Positions 45,206 to 53,239 of a stretch of 64,000 bases of DNA are shown here, in pieces. The stretch covers positions 3,968,001-4,032,000 of the forward strand of contig NZ_CP130943.1 of the NCBI RefSeq assembly GCF_030656875.1, written 5' to 3'. The notes beneath the pieces are model-generated. The model was not told the DNA's origin. It saw nothing but the letters and a program-made list of their open reading frames with translations, and did not search any database. How positions within the stretch are numbered: position 1 is the stretch's first letter; every line of letters starts with the position of its first letter. The position numbers were made by a program, and so were the translations under genes. Source of the stretch: Prescottella sp. R16 (GTDB taxonomy: Bacteria; Actinomycetota; Actinomycetes; Mycobacteriales; Mycobacteriaceae).

Positions 45206-45538
45206 TCAGCGTCGTTGCCGCAGCTCCGCCCGGCAGAGCGCCGCGACGAGGTCGGTCACTGTCGGTGCCCCGGCCGGGCCGTCGGGGGTGTGGTAGACCC
45301 TGCAGGTCAGCCCCACCCCGGTGGTCGGCCCGCAGGCGTCGACTCCGTCGATGCGGATGGTGGGCGAACCAGGAAACGCTTCGCGTTCCGCCTCGTCCGG
45401 GGTGTCGATCGCCCGGAGCACGATCGGCGTGCCGGCGTTCCCGGTCTCAGCGAGCGCCTCGGCGATCCGATCCCGGGCAATCTGCCAGTTGGGGCAGTCG
45501 TCGAAGTAGAGCAGCTCGATGTCCACGGCCGTCAGCAC
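45206..45538 (-). CDS. Small thioredoxin-fold-like protein (DF family type)
   Basis: A 110-residue protein beginning near VDIELLYFDDCPNW, the characteristic start of the small DF-family thioredoxin-like proteins often found in mercury and arsenic loci. It continues with PGSPTIRIDGVD, the cis-Pro loop of the fold, and later cysteines in ACGPTTG and LTCRVYH. GTG 45536-45538 overlaps the stop of the ArsR-GNAT gene (GTGCTGA); a second GTG at 45526 would give 106 residues. A redox or metal-handling role is inferred from context. Confidence 0.65.
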   Translation of the reverse strand: MLTAVDIELLYFDDCPNWQIARDRIAEALAETGNAGTPIVLRAIDTPDEAEREAFPGSPTIRIDGVDACGPTTGVGLTCRVYHTPDGPAGAPTVTDLVAALCRAELRQRR

Positions 45539-46434
45539 TCTGCGCAGTCGGCGGCCCCGGCCTCGGATCGCCGTTCGAGCAGGACGGTGTCGCGCCACTC
45601 GCCGCCGAGCTGGGCGATGCGTTCGCGGACACCGACGGTGCGGAACCCGGCCGAGTGGTGCAGCGCGATCGCCGCCCGATTCTCCGGGAAGACCGAGGTC
45701 TGCAGCGTCCACAGGCCGGCCTGATCGGCGGCGATCACCTGCGTCCGGAGCAGGGCTTTGCCGACGCCGCGACCGCGCCAGCCGTCGGCGACACAGACCG
45801 TGTTCTCGGCGACTCCGCGGAAGCGCTCGTGCGGCGACGCCGGGGTCAGAGCGGCCCAGCCGACGACGGTGCCGTCGATCTCGGCGACCCACCGGTGATC
45901 CGGGAGCCACTGGGTGTCCAGCGCCTTCCGCGGCGGCACCTCGGTGGCGAAGGTAGTGAGACCTGTGGCGATGGCGTCGCCGTAGATGCGGCGCACTGCC
46001 GGCCAGTCCTCGTCGGTCATCGGCCGCACGGTGACGTCGCCGGGGAGATCGTCCGGGCAGCACGGGCGCTGGGTGAGCAGGCCCATGACCGCGTCGGCCG
46101 CGCTCGGCAGGCCGGTGCAGCACGCCGGGTTGACCACCACGACCGAGCTGGTGCCGTCCTTGTGGACGGTCACGAAGCCGACGTCGGCGAGCTTGCGGAC
46201 GTGGTGCGAGATGGTCGGCTGACCGATGCCCAGCCGGGTGGCCAGCTCCCCGATGCTGACCCCGGCCGGGGTGCTGGCGACCTCGTGGAGCAGCCGAACA
46301 CGGGTCGGTTCGGCCAGGCAGGCGAACCAACCGGCGTAGGTGGCCGCGTCCTCGGCCGCTAGACCGGCCGACGGATGCCCGGCACCAGCGCGGGACGGGA
46401 CACGGCACTCGGCGGACTCAGTGGACGTAACCAT
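45532..46434 (-). CDS. arsN: ArsR-type regulator fused to ArsN-like GNAT acetyltransferase
   Basis: A 300-residue two-domain protein. Residues about 25-120 form a winged helix (CLAEPTRVRLLHEV, IGQPTISHHVRKLADVGFV), followed by cysteines in PACCTGL and RPCCPDD suited to As(III) binding. Residues about 145-290 are a GNAT domain of the phosphinothricin acetyltransferase/ArsN group. That domain shows RPMTDEDWPAVRRIYGDAI, the acetyl-CoA loop RGRGVGKALL, TLQTSVFPEN and GFRTVGVRERIAQLGG. ArsN enzymes acetylate arsinothricin and phosphinothricin. TATACT lies six bases before ATG 46432-46434, indicating a leaderless mRNA adjoining repeated operator sites. The C-terminus ends CAEC. Confidence 0.88.
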   Translation of the reverse strand: MVTSTESAECRVPSRAGAGHPSAGLAAEDAATYAGWFACLAEPTRVRLLHEVASTPAGVSIGELATRLGIGQPTISHHVRKLADVGFVTVHKDGTSSVVVVNPACCTGLPSAADAVMGLLTQRPCCPDDLPGDVTVRPMTDEDWPAVRRIYGDAIATGLTTFATEVPPRKALDTQWLPDHRWVAEIDGTVVGWAALTPASPHERFRGVAENTVCVADGWRGRGVGKALLRTQVIAADQAGLWTLQTSVFPENRAAIALHHSAGFRTVGVRERIAQLGGEWRDTVLLERRSEAGAADCAEC

Positions 46435-46440
46435 GACCCG

Positions 46441-46515
46441 AGTATATCGATCGACATCGATGGTTGCATTCATCGATGACCATCGATACTCTGGCATTGA
46501 TCGAAGAACATCGAT
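46441..46515. promoter_or_regulatory. Three tandem ATCGAT-N4-ATCGAT operators with leaderless arsN promoter
   Basis: ATCGAT occurs at 46446, 46456, 46472, 46482 and 46510, with ATCGAA at 46500. They form three pairs, each with exactly ten bases between starts, and the pairs are 26 and 28 bases apart. The minus-strand -10 TATACT (46441-46446) abuts the first pair, and the last pair lies just before the divergent flavoprotein gene. They are probable ArsR-domain binding sites. Confidence 0.65.
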
Positions 46516-46525
46516 GAAAGGTCGA

Positions 46526-47869
46526 ATGATGAACGACTTGCCCGTCGTCGTGATCGGTGCCGGACCCATCGGTCTGGCCGCCGCCGCCGAACTGCGCGAA
46601 CGCCAGCTCACCCCGCTGGTCTTCGAGCAGGGCCCCCGCGCAGGAGCTGCAGTGGCCGAGTGGAACCACGTGCGACTGTTCTCCCGCTGGGCCGAGGTCA
46701 TCGACCCTGCCGCCCGCCGCCTGCTCGACCAGACCGGCTGGAATGCCCCCGACGATGAGGCGTACCTGACCGGGCAGGAGTGGGTCCGCGACTACCTCGC
46801 CCCGCTCGCCGCCGCGCTCGGTGACGCCGTGCAGTTCGGCACCGAGGTCGTCGGCGTCGCCCGCCGCGGCCGCGACCTCGTCGTCGACTCCGGCCGCGAC
46901 ACCGAACCGCTGTCCGTGCACATCCGCCGCGCCGACGGCACCGAGGACCGTGTACTTGCGCAGGCGGTCATCGACGCCTCCGGCACCTGGGGCAGCCCGA
47001 ACCCGCTCGGCGGCGAAGGCCTGCCCGCACTCGGGGAGAAGGCTGCGGCCGACGTCATCTCCTACCGCGTCCCGGACCTCGACGACCGGGAAGTGCGCGC
47101 GCAGTACGCGGGCAAGCACACCGCGATCGCCGGCGGCGGCCACTCGGCACTGAACGCCATCGTTGCTCTCGCCGCGCTCGAGAAGGAAGCACCCGGCACT
47201 CGGATCACCTGGATCCTGCGCCGCGGCGACGTCGCCTCCACGTTCGGTGGCGGCGAATCCGACCAGCTGCCCGCCCGCGGCGCCCTGGGCCTGAAGGCGA
47301 AGCAGGCCGTCGACGACGGCCTGCTGAACGTCGTCACCGGCTTCCGCACCGCCGCAGTCGAACCCGCAGACCAGAACCAGGTTGCCCTGACCTCCGACAA
47401 CGGTCAGCGAGTCGACACCATCGACCGCGTCGTGGTGCTCACCGGGTTCCGGCCCGAGCTGTCCTTCCTCTCGGAGATCCGCCTCGGCCTCGACCCGGTC
47501 CTGCAAGCCCCGACCGAGCTGGCCCCGCTGATCGACCCGAACGTGCACTCCTGCGGCACCGTCTACCCGCACGGCGCCAAGGAACTCAGCCACCCCGAAC
47601 CCGGCTTCTACCTGGCCGGCATGAAGAGCTACGGCCGCGCACCGACGTTCCTGGCCATGACCGGCTACGAGCAGGTCCGCAGCATCGCCGCCGCCATCGC
47701 CGGTGACCACGAGGCCGCCGCCCGCGTCGAGCTGATCCTCCCCGAAACCGGGGTCTGCGGCGGCGCAGGGGTATTCGACGAGCCCGACGCCGACGCCGAC
47801 GAGGGCGGCTGCTGCGGCGCGCCGCAGCCGGAGTTGGTGACCCTGACCGCACCCGGCGGGGCACGCTAG
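46526..47869 (+). CDS. FAD/NAD(P)-dependent oxidoreductase in arsenic cluster
   Basis: A 447-residue flavoprotein. The FAD-binding motif is VVIGAGPIGLAAAAELRER (about residues 7-25) and the second dinucleotide motif is TAIAGGGHSALNAIVAL (about 200). LTGFRPELS is near 310. The C-terminus is Cys-bearing (GVCGGAGV, GGCCGAPQ), possibly binding arsenic or metal. Starts at 46526 and 46529 both follow GAAAGG. It is divergent from the ArsR-GNAT gene across the ATCGAT operators and followed after four bases by the MFS gene. Substrate unknown; oxidation of a trivalent organoarsenical is a possibility. Confidence 0.8.
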   Translation: MMNDLPVVVIGAGPIGLAAAAELRERQLTPLVFEQGPRAGAAVAEWNHVRLFSRWAEVIDPAARRLLDQTGWNAPDDEAYLTGQEWVRDYLAPLAAALGDAVQFGTEVVGVARRGRDLVVDSGRDTEPLSVHIRRADGTEDRVLAQAVIDASGTWGSPNPLGGEGLPALGEKAAADVISYRVPDLDDREVRAQYAGKHTAIAGGGHSALNAIVALAALEKEAPGTRITWILRRGDVASTFGGGESDQLPARGALGLKAKQAVDDGLLNVVTGFRTAAVEPADQNQVALTSDNGQRVDTIDRVVVLTGFRPELSFLSEIRLGLDPVLQAPTELAPLIDPNVHSCGTVYPHGAKELSHPEPGFYLAGMKSYGRAPTFLAMTGYEQVRSIAAAIAGDHEAAARVELILPETGVCGGAGVFDEPDADADEGGCCGAPQPELVTLTAPGGAR

Positions 47870-47873
47870 CCCG

Positions 47874-49097
47874 ATGACGGACACCAAGACCCCGCCGCAG
47901 ACCGACACCCTTCCCGCGGCCGGTCTGCGGCGGGTCTTGGCGATCCTGTGCCTGACGGAGATCACCAGCTGGGGAATCCTCTACTACGCGTTCCCCGTGC
48001 TGTCGGTGTCGATCACCGACGACACCGGCTGGTCCTTGCAGACGATCATGGCCGCGTTCTCGATCGGCCAGCTCGCCGCCGCATTCACCGGCATCCCCGT
48101 CGGCCGGATCATCGACCGCATCGGCCCGCGCGCCATCATGACCGCCGGCTCCGTACTCGCCGTGCCCGCACTGCTTCTCATCGCGACCGCACACAACCTG
48201 CCGACGTTCTACGCCGGCTGGATCCTCGCCGGCATCGCGATGGGCGCCGTGCTCTACCCGCCCGCGTTCGCGGCCCTGACACGCTGGTACGGCGACAGCT
48301 ACGTCAAGGCGCTGATGATCCTCACCCTCGCCGCAGGCCTGGCGAGCACCGTCTTCGCCCCGCTCGCCGCCACTTTGGTCGAGCGAACCGACTGGCGCGA
48401 CACCTATCTCGTCCTCGCCGCGGTCCTCGCCATCATCACCATCCCCGCCCACCTGTGGGGGCTGCGTGGCCGGTGGCCGCACCCGCCGGCACCGGCACAC
48501 GGAGATACGGCCGATCACCGCGACGCCTCTCGCAGCCCCGCGTTCCTCGCGCTCGTCGTCGCCCTGAGCCTCGGAGCGTTCGCCGCGTTCGCCGGCGTGT
48601 TCAACCTCGTCCCGCTGCTCACCGAACAAGGCTTCTCCCCGTCCCTGGCGGCCCTGACCTTGGGATTGAGCGGCGCGGGACAGCTCCTCGGCCGCATCGG
48701 CTACCTGCCCCTCGCGGCCCGTACCTCGGCTCGCAGCCGGGCTATCGGCGTCCTCGCCGCCACCGCCGTCAGCACCGCACTGCTGGGCATCGTGGCCACG
48801 GTCGCCACCCTGATCACCGTCGCGATCGGCGCCGGACTGATCCGGGGACTGTTCACCCTCGTCCAAGCCACCGCCATCACCGACCGGTGGGGCGCCACCC
48901 ACTACGGCCGCCTCAACGGCCTGATGTCCGCCCCCATCGTCATCGTCATGGCACTCGCCCCCTGGGCCGGCACCGCCCTATCGAACTGGACCGGCAGCTA
49001 CGCCCACGCCTACCTCGTCCTCGGCGCCATCGCCCTCCTCGCAGCCCTCGTCGCGGCCGCCAGCGTCCCCCGCCGCACCGCCGAAGCCACTCCCTGA
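47874..49097 (+). CDS. MFS transporter in arsenic cluster
   Basis: A 407-residue protein with about 12 membrane segments. The MFS loop after helix 2 reads GRIIDRIGPRAIM, and helix 1 begins LCLTEITSWGILYYAFPVL. It lies four bases after the flavoprotein gene and 16 bases before a second one, so it is co-transcribed with both. Export of a product of the neighbouring enzymes, perhaps an acetylated or oxidised organoarsenical, is inferred from context. It does not look like Acr3, ArsB or ArsP. Confidence 0.8.
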   Translation: MTDTKTPPQTDTLPAAGLRRVLAILCLTEITSWGILYYAFPVLSVSITDDTGWSLQTIMAAFSIGQLAAAFTGIPVGRIIDRIGPRAIMTAGSVLAVPALLLIATAHNLPTFYAGWILAGIAMGAVLYPPAFAALTRWYGDSYVKALMILTLAAGLASTVFAPLAATLVERTDWRDTYLVLAAVLAIITIPAHLWGLRGRWPHPPAPAHGDTADHRDASRSPAFLALVVALSLGAFAAFAGVFNLVPLLTEQGFSPSLAALTLGLSGAGQLLGRIGYLPLAARTSARSRAIGVLAATAVSTALLGIVATVATLITVAIGAGLIRGLFTLVQATAITDRWGATHYGRLNGLMSAPIVIVMALAPWAGTALSNWTGSYAHAYLVLGAIALLAALVAAASVPRRTAEATP

Positions 49098-49113
49098 TTC
49101 GAAGGACCCCCAC

Positions 49114-50154
49114 ATGCCTCACTACGACGCCCTCATCGTGGGCGCCGGCCAGTCCGGGCTGGCCACTGCCCACGCCCTCCGCCAGCGCGGCCTGACCGCC
49201 GCGATCCTCGAAGCCTCCGACGACACCGCCGGATCCTGGCCGCACTACTACGACAGCCTCACCCTGTTCTCGCCCGCGAAATACAGCTCCCTACCGGGAC
49301 TTTCCTTCCCCGGCAACCCCGACCACTACCCGCACCGCGACGAAGTCGTCGACTACCTGCGCCACTACGCCAAGGGCCTCGGCGTCGACATCCGCCTCAA
49401 CCACCGGGTCGTCACCGTCGACCACGACGGACACACCTTCGCCGCCCACACCGACACGGGGACCGTCTTCACCGCGCCCCGGCTCGTCGCTGCCACAGGC
49501 GGATTCGGCTCGCCTCACCTCCCCGTACTGCCAGGGCAAGACACCTTCACCGGAAAACTGCTGCACGCCAGCACCTACCGCACCCCCACCGACCACACCG
49601 GCGAGAACGTCATCGTCGTCGGCGCCGGCAACTCCGCGGTCCAGATCGCCGCGGAACTCGCCGCCACGGCCACGGTCACTCTCGCCAGCCGTGCGCCGGT
49701 GAAGTTCGCCCCGCAACGCCCTCTCGGCCGAGACATGCACTTCTGGTTCACCATCACCGGCATCGACGCCCTCCCCATCGGACACCGGATCACCAACCCG
49801 CCCACCGTGCCGGTCTTCGACACCGGCCGCTACCGCGCCGCCCTCACCGCATCCCAACCCGCCACCCGAGAGATGTTCACCCGACTCGACGGCCACACCA
49901 CCGTATGGCGAGACGGCACCACCAGCGACGTCGACGCGATCATCCTCGCCACCGGATACACACCCCACCTGCCCTACCTCGCCGGTACCGGCGCCCTCGA
50001 CCAGGCCGGACGCCCCCTGCAACGGAAAGGCCTGTCCACCACCCACACCGGACTCGGCTACATCGGCCTCGAATGGCAACGCAGCCTCTCCTCCGCATCC
50101 CTACGAGGAGTCGGCCGCGACGCCCGCCACCTGGTGCCCCGACTGGGGCATTGA
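49114..50154 (+). CDS. ArsO-like flavin monooxygenase family protein
   Basis: A 346-residue flavoprotein, relative of the protein encoded at 41395-42453. The FAD motif is IVGAGQSGLATAHALRQRG (about residues 8-26), with TLFSPAKYSSLPG. The NAD(P) motif is VIVVGAGNSAVQIAAEL (about 165), and ILATGYTPHLPYL is near 280. It is the last gene of the flavoprotein-MFS-flavoprotein operon, with GAAGGACC upstream of its ATG. It is the third flavin oxidoreductase in this arsenic region, and its substrate is unknown. Confidence 0.82.
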   Translation: MPHYDALIVGAGQSGLATAHALRQRGLTAAILEASDDTAGSWPHYYDSLTLFSPAKYSSLPGLSFPGNPDHYPHRDEVVDYLRHYAKGLGVDIRLNHRVVTVDHDGHTFAAHTDTGTVFTAPRLVAATGGFGSPHLPVLPGQDTFTGKLLHASTYRTPTDHTGENVIVVGAGNSAVQIAAELAATATVTLASRAPVKFAPQRPLGRDMHFWFTITGIDALPIGHRITNPPTVPVFDTGRYRAALTASQPATREMFTRLDGHTTVWRDGTTSDVDAIILATGYTPHLPYLAGTGALDQAGRPLQRKGLSTTHTGLGYIGLEWQRSLSSASLRGVGRDARHLVPRLGH

Positions 50155-51372
50155 CTCCTCCTCGTTTCGCCAACACAACGACGCGACAGGGAAGTCCATC
50201 GAAATCCCTCAATCGCGACGCGGCGGTGCCAACGGCGACGTTGGCACAACCAGCCAGAACAACCCATCCCGCGAGCGCCCCGGCGACAGGACGGCGCTAT
50301 CTGTCGCGGACGACACGGTCGCATGGCCGCACCCGGTCAGCAGCCGTTTCTCCCCGAGAACCTTGTCGGCTGCTCCTGCCAGAATCACCTGATGCAGCCT
50401 TCTTTTGATGCGGACAGCAGAAGAGCGCCGGAGCCAACGCAGCCGTACGGGTCCGCGGGAGACCTACCGACGGTCCAAACGCTTCGTACACAGCTTGCCG
50501 AAATGCGGGCACTCGCTCGCGTGGTCCCCGGCGTCGACACCTCACAGTTGGACTCGACAGAGCGAGGCATAGATGAGCTGGTGCGCGTCGTCGACGCCTT
50601 CTATGAGTTGCTCGGACCGCGGTGCTGGGTATTCACCGACGATCTCAACGTTTCCGAGATGGGCAAGATCGTGGCCGAGTCACCCGACGGCAGTGACGCC
50701 GAACGCCGACTAATCGCGTACTACCAGCAGGACACGCCCTTGGACGTGGCTGTCGCGCGACTGCATCGGTTCCCTGCGATGAAACCGCGCCTGGCACTCG
50801 TGGACAAGGCGAAGCGGGACTATCGGGAGGGTCGCTACAGCACCGTACTTGTGCTTCTCGCGGTTATGGACGGGTTCGTTCAAGACATCACCGAGCACGA
50901 CGCACAACGGCGCAACCTCACCACCACCGAGGCTCAAGAACTCGTAGCGTGGGACAGCGTCGCCGGGCATCATATGGGCCTGTCAAACGCGCACGACACG
51001 TTCTGGCGAGCGTTCAAGAAGACTCGTAGCGAGCCGACGACTGAGTTGTTCCGAAACGGGATCATGCACGGCATGCTTGTCGACTTCGATAACGACGTCG
51101 TGGCCACGAAGGCATGGAACCGTCTGTTCGCAGTCACCGATTGGGCTACCGGTCGGGATAAAAAAGCACAGCCATCTGCACCGGAGCCGACGATTGAGGA
51201 TGTGGTTGCGAAGTACATCGAGGTACAGGCTGATCGTGCACGACTAGAGGAGTGGTTGCCACACGAGCACACGCTCGCGACGGACGAGACTCAATGGAGC
51301 AACGGGACTGCCCCGGCTTTGGTTGACTCCTGACCGGTGAGGATTGATCCTCACCTGGAAGGATCATTGATC

Positions 51373-51657
51373 ATGCCCAGGCCCTACCCCGCAGAGTTCC
51401 GCCGCGACGTCGTCGCCGTCGCCCGCAAGGGCGATGCGCCGTTGTCCCGGATCGCGAAGGACTTCGGAATCTCCGAGGCCACACTGCACAACTGGCTCAA
51501 GAAGGCCGACATCGAGGACGGTGTCCGTCCCGGCGTGACCGAGCAGGAGTCCGCCGAGCTGCGTGAACTGCGCAAACGCAACCGCCTGCTCGAGCAGGAG
51601 AACGAGATCCTGCGGCGGGCCGCGGCGTTCTTCGCCCGCGAGTTGCCCCCAAAATGA
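51373..51657 (+). CDS. IS3-family transposase OrfA
   Basis: A 94-residue DNA-binding subunit. The helix-turn-helix reads RIAKDFGISEATLHNWLKKA (about residues 24-43), followed by a leucine-zipper-like coil ESAELRELRKRNRLLEQENE. ATG 51373 follows AAGGATC. Its stop overlaps the OrfB start (ATGA). The run CCCCCAAAATGA at the junction could allow the frameshifted OrfAB fusion typical of IS3. Confidence 0.92.
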   Translation: MPRPYPAEFRRDVVAVARKGDAPLSRIAKDFGISEATLHNWLKKADIEDGVRPGVTEQESAELRELRKRNRLLEQENEILRRAAAFFARELPPK

Positions 51658-52517
51658 CCTACCCGCTGGTCCTCGACCTTGCCGCCGACGGCATCGCCGT
51701 CGCGGTGACCTGCCGGGTGCTCGGATTCTCCACCCAAGCGTTCTACAAGTGGTGCCAGGACCCTGTCTCGCAGCGTGATTGGGACGACGCCCACCTGATC
51801 AACGCCGCTTTCACCATCCACGCCGACGACCCGGCGTTCGGGTACCGGTTCATCGCGGACGAGCTCCCGAGCCGAGGTATCACCGCCGGCGAGAACAGGG
51901 TGCAGCGGTTGTGCTCACAGCAGCGGATCTGGTCGGCCTTCGCGAAGAAACGCGGTCTGAGCCGCAAGTCCGGACCGCCAGTCCACGACGACCTCGTCGC
52001 CCGCGAATTCGCTGCGGACAGGCCCGACAAGCTGTGGCTGACCGACATCACCGAGCACCACACCGATGAGGGCAAGCTCTACCTGTGTGCGATCAAGGAC
52101 TGCTTCGGGGGCCGGATCGTCGGCTACTCGATCGATTCCCGCATGACCTCCGAGCTGGCAGTGGCGGCGTTGCGGAACGCGATCGCCCTCCGTGGCCCGG
52201 CGGGGACGATCGTGCATTCCGACAGGGGCAGTCAATTTCGTTCCAGAAGATTCGTGGAACTGTTGTCCGCCAAAGGGTTACGGGGTTCGATGGGGCGTGT
52301 CGGGGCGTGTGGCGACAATGCGGCGATGGAGTCGTTCTTCTCGCTGCTGCAGAAAAATGTCCTCGACCGGCAGCGCTGGGCTTCTCGCGACGAACTCCGC
52401 ATGGCGATCGTGATCTGGATCGAACGCACCTACCACCGTCGGCGTCGTCAACGCGGCCTCGGCAAGCTCACCCCGGTCGAGTATGAGACCCTCAATCAGG
52501 CCCCACTCGCGGCCTGA
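51654..52517 (+). CDS. IS3-family transposase OrfB
   Basis: A 287-residue catalytic subunit with an intact rve-type DDE core. The acids are Asp in KLWLTDITEHH (about residue 128), Asp in IVHSDRGSQF (about 188) and Glu in GDNAAMESFFS (about 224), with the family's 35-residue D-E spacing. The N-terminal helical HTH_21-like segment (YRFIADELPSRGI) is present. The protein looks full length, so the copy may be active. Confidence 0.93.
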   Translation: MTYPLVLDLAADGIAVAVTCRVLGFSTQAFYKWCQDPVSQRDWDDAHLINAAFTIHADDPAFGYRFIADELPSRGITAGENRVQRLCSQQRIWSAFAKKRGLSRKSGPPVHDDLVAREFAADRPDKLWLTDITEHHTDEGKLYLCAIKDCFGGRIVGYSIDSRMTSELAVAALRNAIALRGPAGTIVHSDRGSQFRSRRFVELLSAKGLRGSMGRVGACGDNAAMESFFSLLQKNVLDRQRWASRDELRMAIVIWIERTYHRRRRQRGLGKLTPVEYETLNQAPLAA

Positions 52518-52930
52518 ACCTCTACACCCCGCGAGTCAACTGAACTCGGGGCAGTCCCAACCTCGACCGCACCTGCGTGCAGTTCCTCGGCGATTGGCAA
52601 CATCGCCGATGGGGACTCCTCGCGGAGCACTTGTGGGCGCCTACAACCGGCACCAACCGACGAACGAACAAGGGCAACATCGCCGATGTAAGGCGCACCT
52701 ACAGCCACTTTCCGTTGTCGAAGTGGACCATCAACAGGGTCTACCACAAGGGCGCATCGATGGCGCTGGTTACTGCTGGCCTCGCCTTCGACGGCGTCGA
52801 GCGCATCGCAACGCTTCGGTGGCTGTACACCGACCTGGCTGGTGAACAACTCTATGACTGGCAAGCCGGCGGCGTGTGGAGGCTAGCCACTCATGATCCC
52901 GACCAGTTTTTCGACCGACAGGACTCATAG

Positions 52931-53239
52931 TCACACGGATGAGGTCGGGTATCCGGTTGACGATCGGGACTTCCCCCGATCTGGCTACCCCAGTACCGAT
53001 CACCCAAACCGGCTCCTTGACAGCGCAACTGGACATGACGCCGATCCAAGTCCCCTCCAGACTTCTGTGATCTGGAACCCCGTCAAGTGGGATGACCGAG
53101 TGGTCAAGCGAGCCAATCGACAACCACCCCAGGCAAGCCCACGATTGGCGAACACCTCTCGCTGCCCCCGGGCGCGAGCTCGTCGGTCATCACCGTGAAC
53201 AATCGACTCTCGACCGGAATTGAACGAGGGAGAATAGGC
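52931..53239. other. Non-coding interval
   Basis: About 310 bases separate the end of the split gene from the next gene. I see no convincing coding frame. GAGGGAGAA near 53226-53234 is the ribosome site of the next gene. Confidence 0.4.

Larger units (their letters stand above)
51304..52558 (+). mobile_element. IS3-family insertion sequence with target duplication AAC
   Basis: The ends are inverted repeats. The left reads GGGACTGCCCCGGCTTTGG, and the inverted right reads GGGACTGCCCCGAGTTCAG, both continuing to TTGACTC. AAC stands at 51301-51303 and again at 52559-52561, a three-base target duplication usual for the family. The element is 1,255 bases with two overlapping transposase frames. 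It interrupts the gene at 50392-52930. Confidence 0.93.
50392..52930 (+). pseudogene. Candidate HEPN-domain gene split by an IS3 element
   Basis: Two parts, 50392-51303 and 52562-52930, are separated by an insertion. Removing 51304-52561 (element plus one AAC copy) restores one frame of about 426 residues ending in a normal stop. The junction reads DETQWSN then LDRTCVQFLGDW. The first part contains LFRNGIMHGM (about residue 222), an RNxxxH motif as in HEPN ribonucleases. It follows a helical segment with acidic residues (VLVLLAVMDGFVQDITEHD). As it stands, the first part reads into the element and stops at 51333. The C-terminal part (KGNIADVRRTYSHFPLSKW) is not recognised. A defence role is conjecture. 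An upstream in-frame ATG at 50323 is possible. Confidence 0.7.

Noticed and set aside
47874..49097. Assigning the MFS gene as arsJ
   Set aside because: The expected GAPDH partner gene is missing and no ArsJ-specific feature could be recognised.
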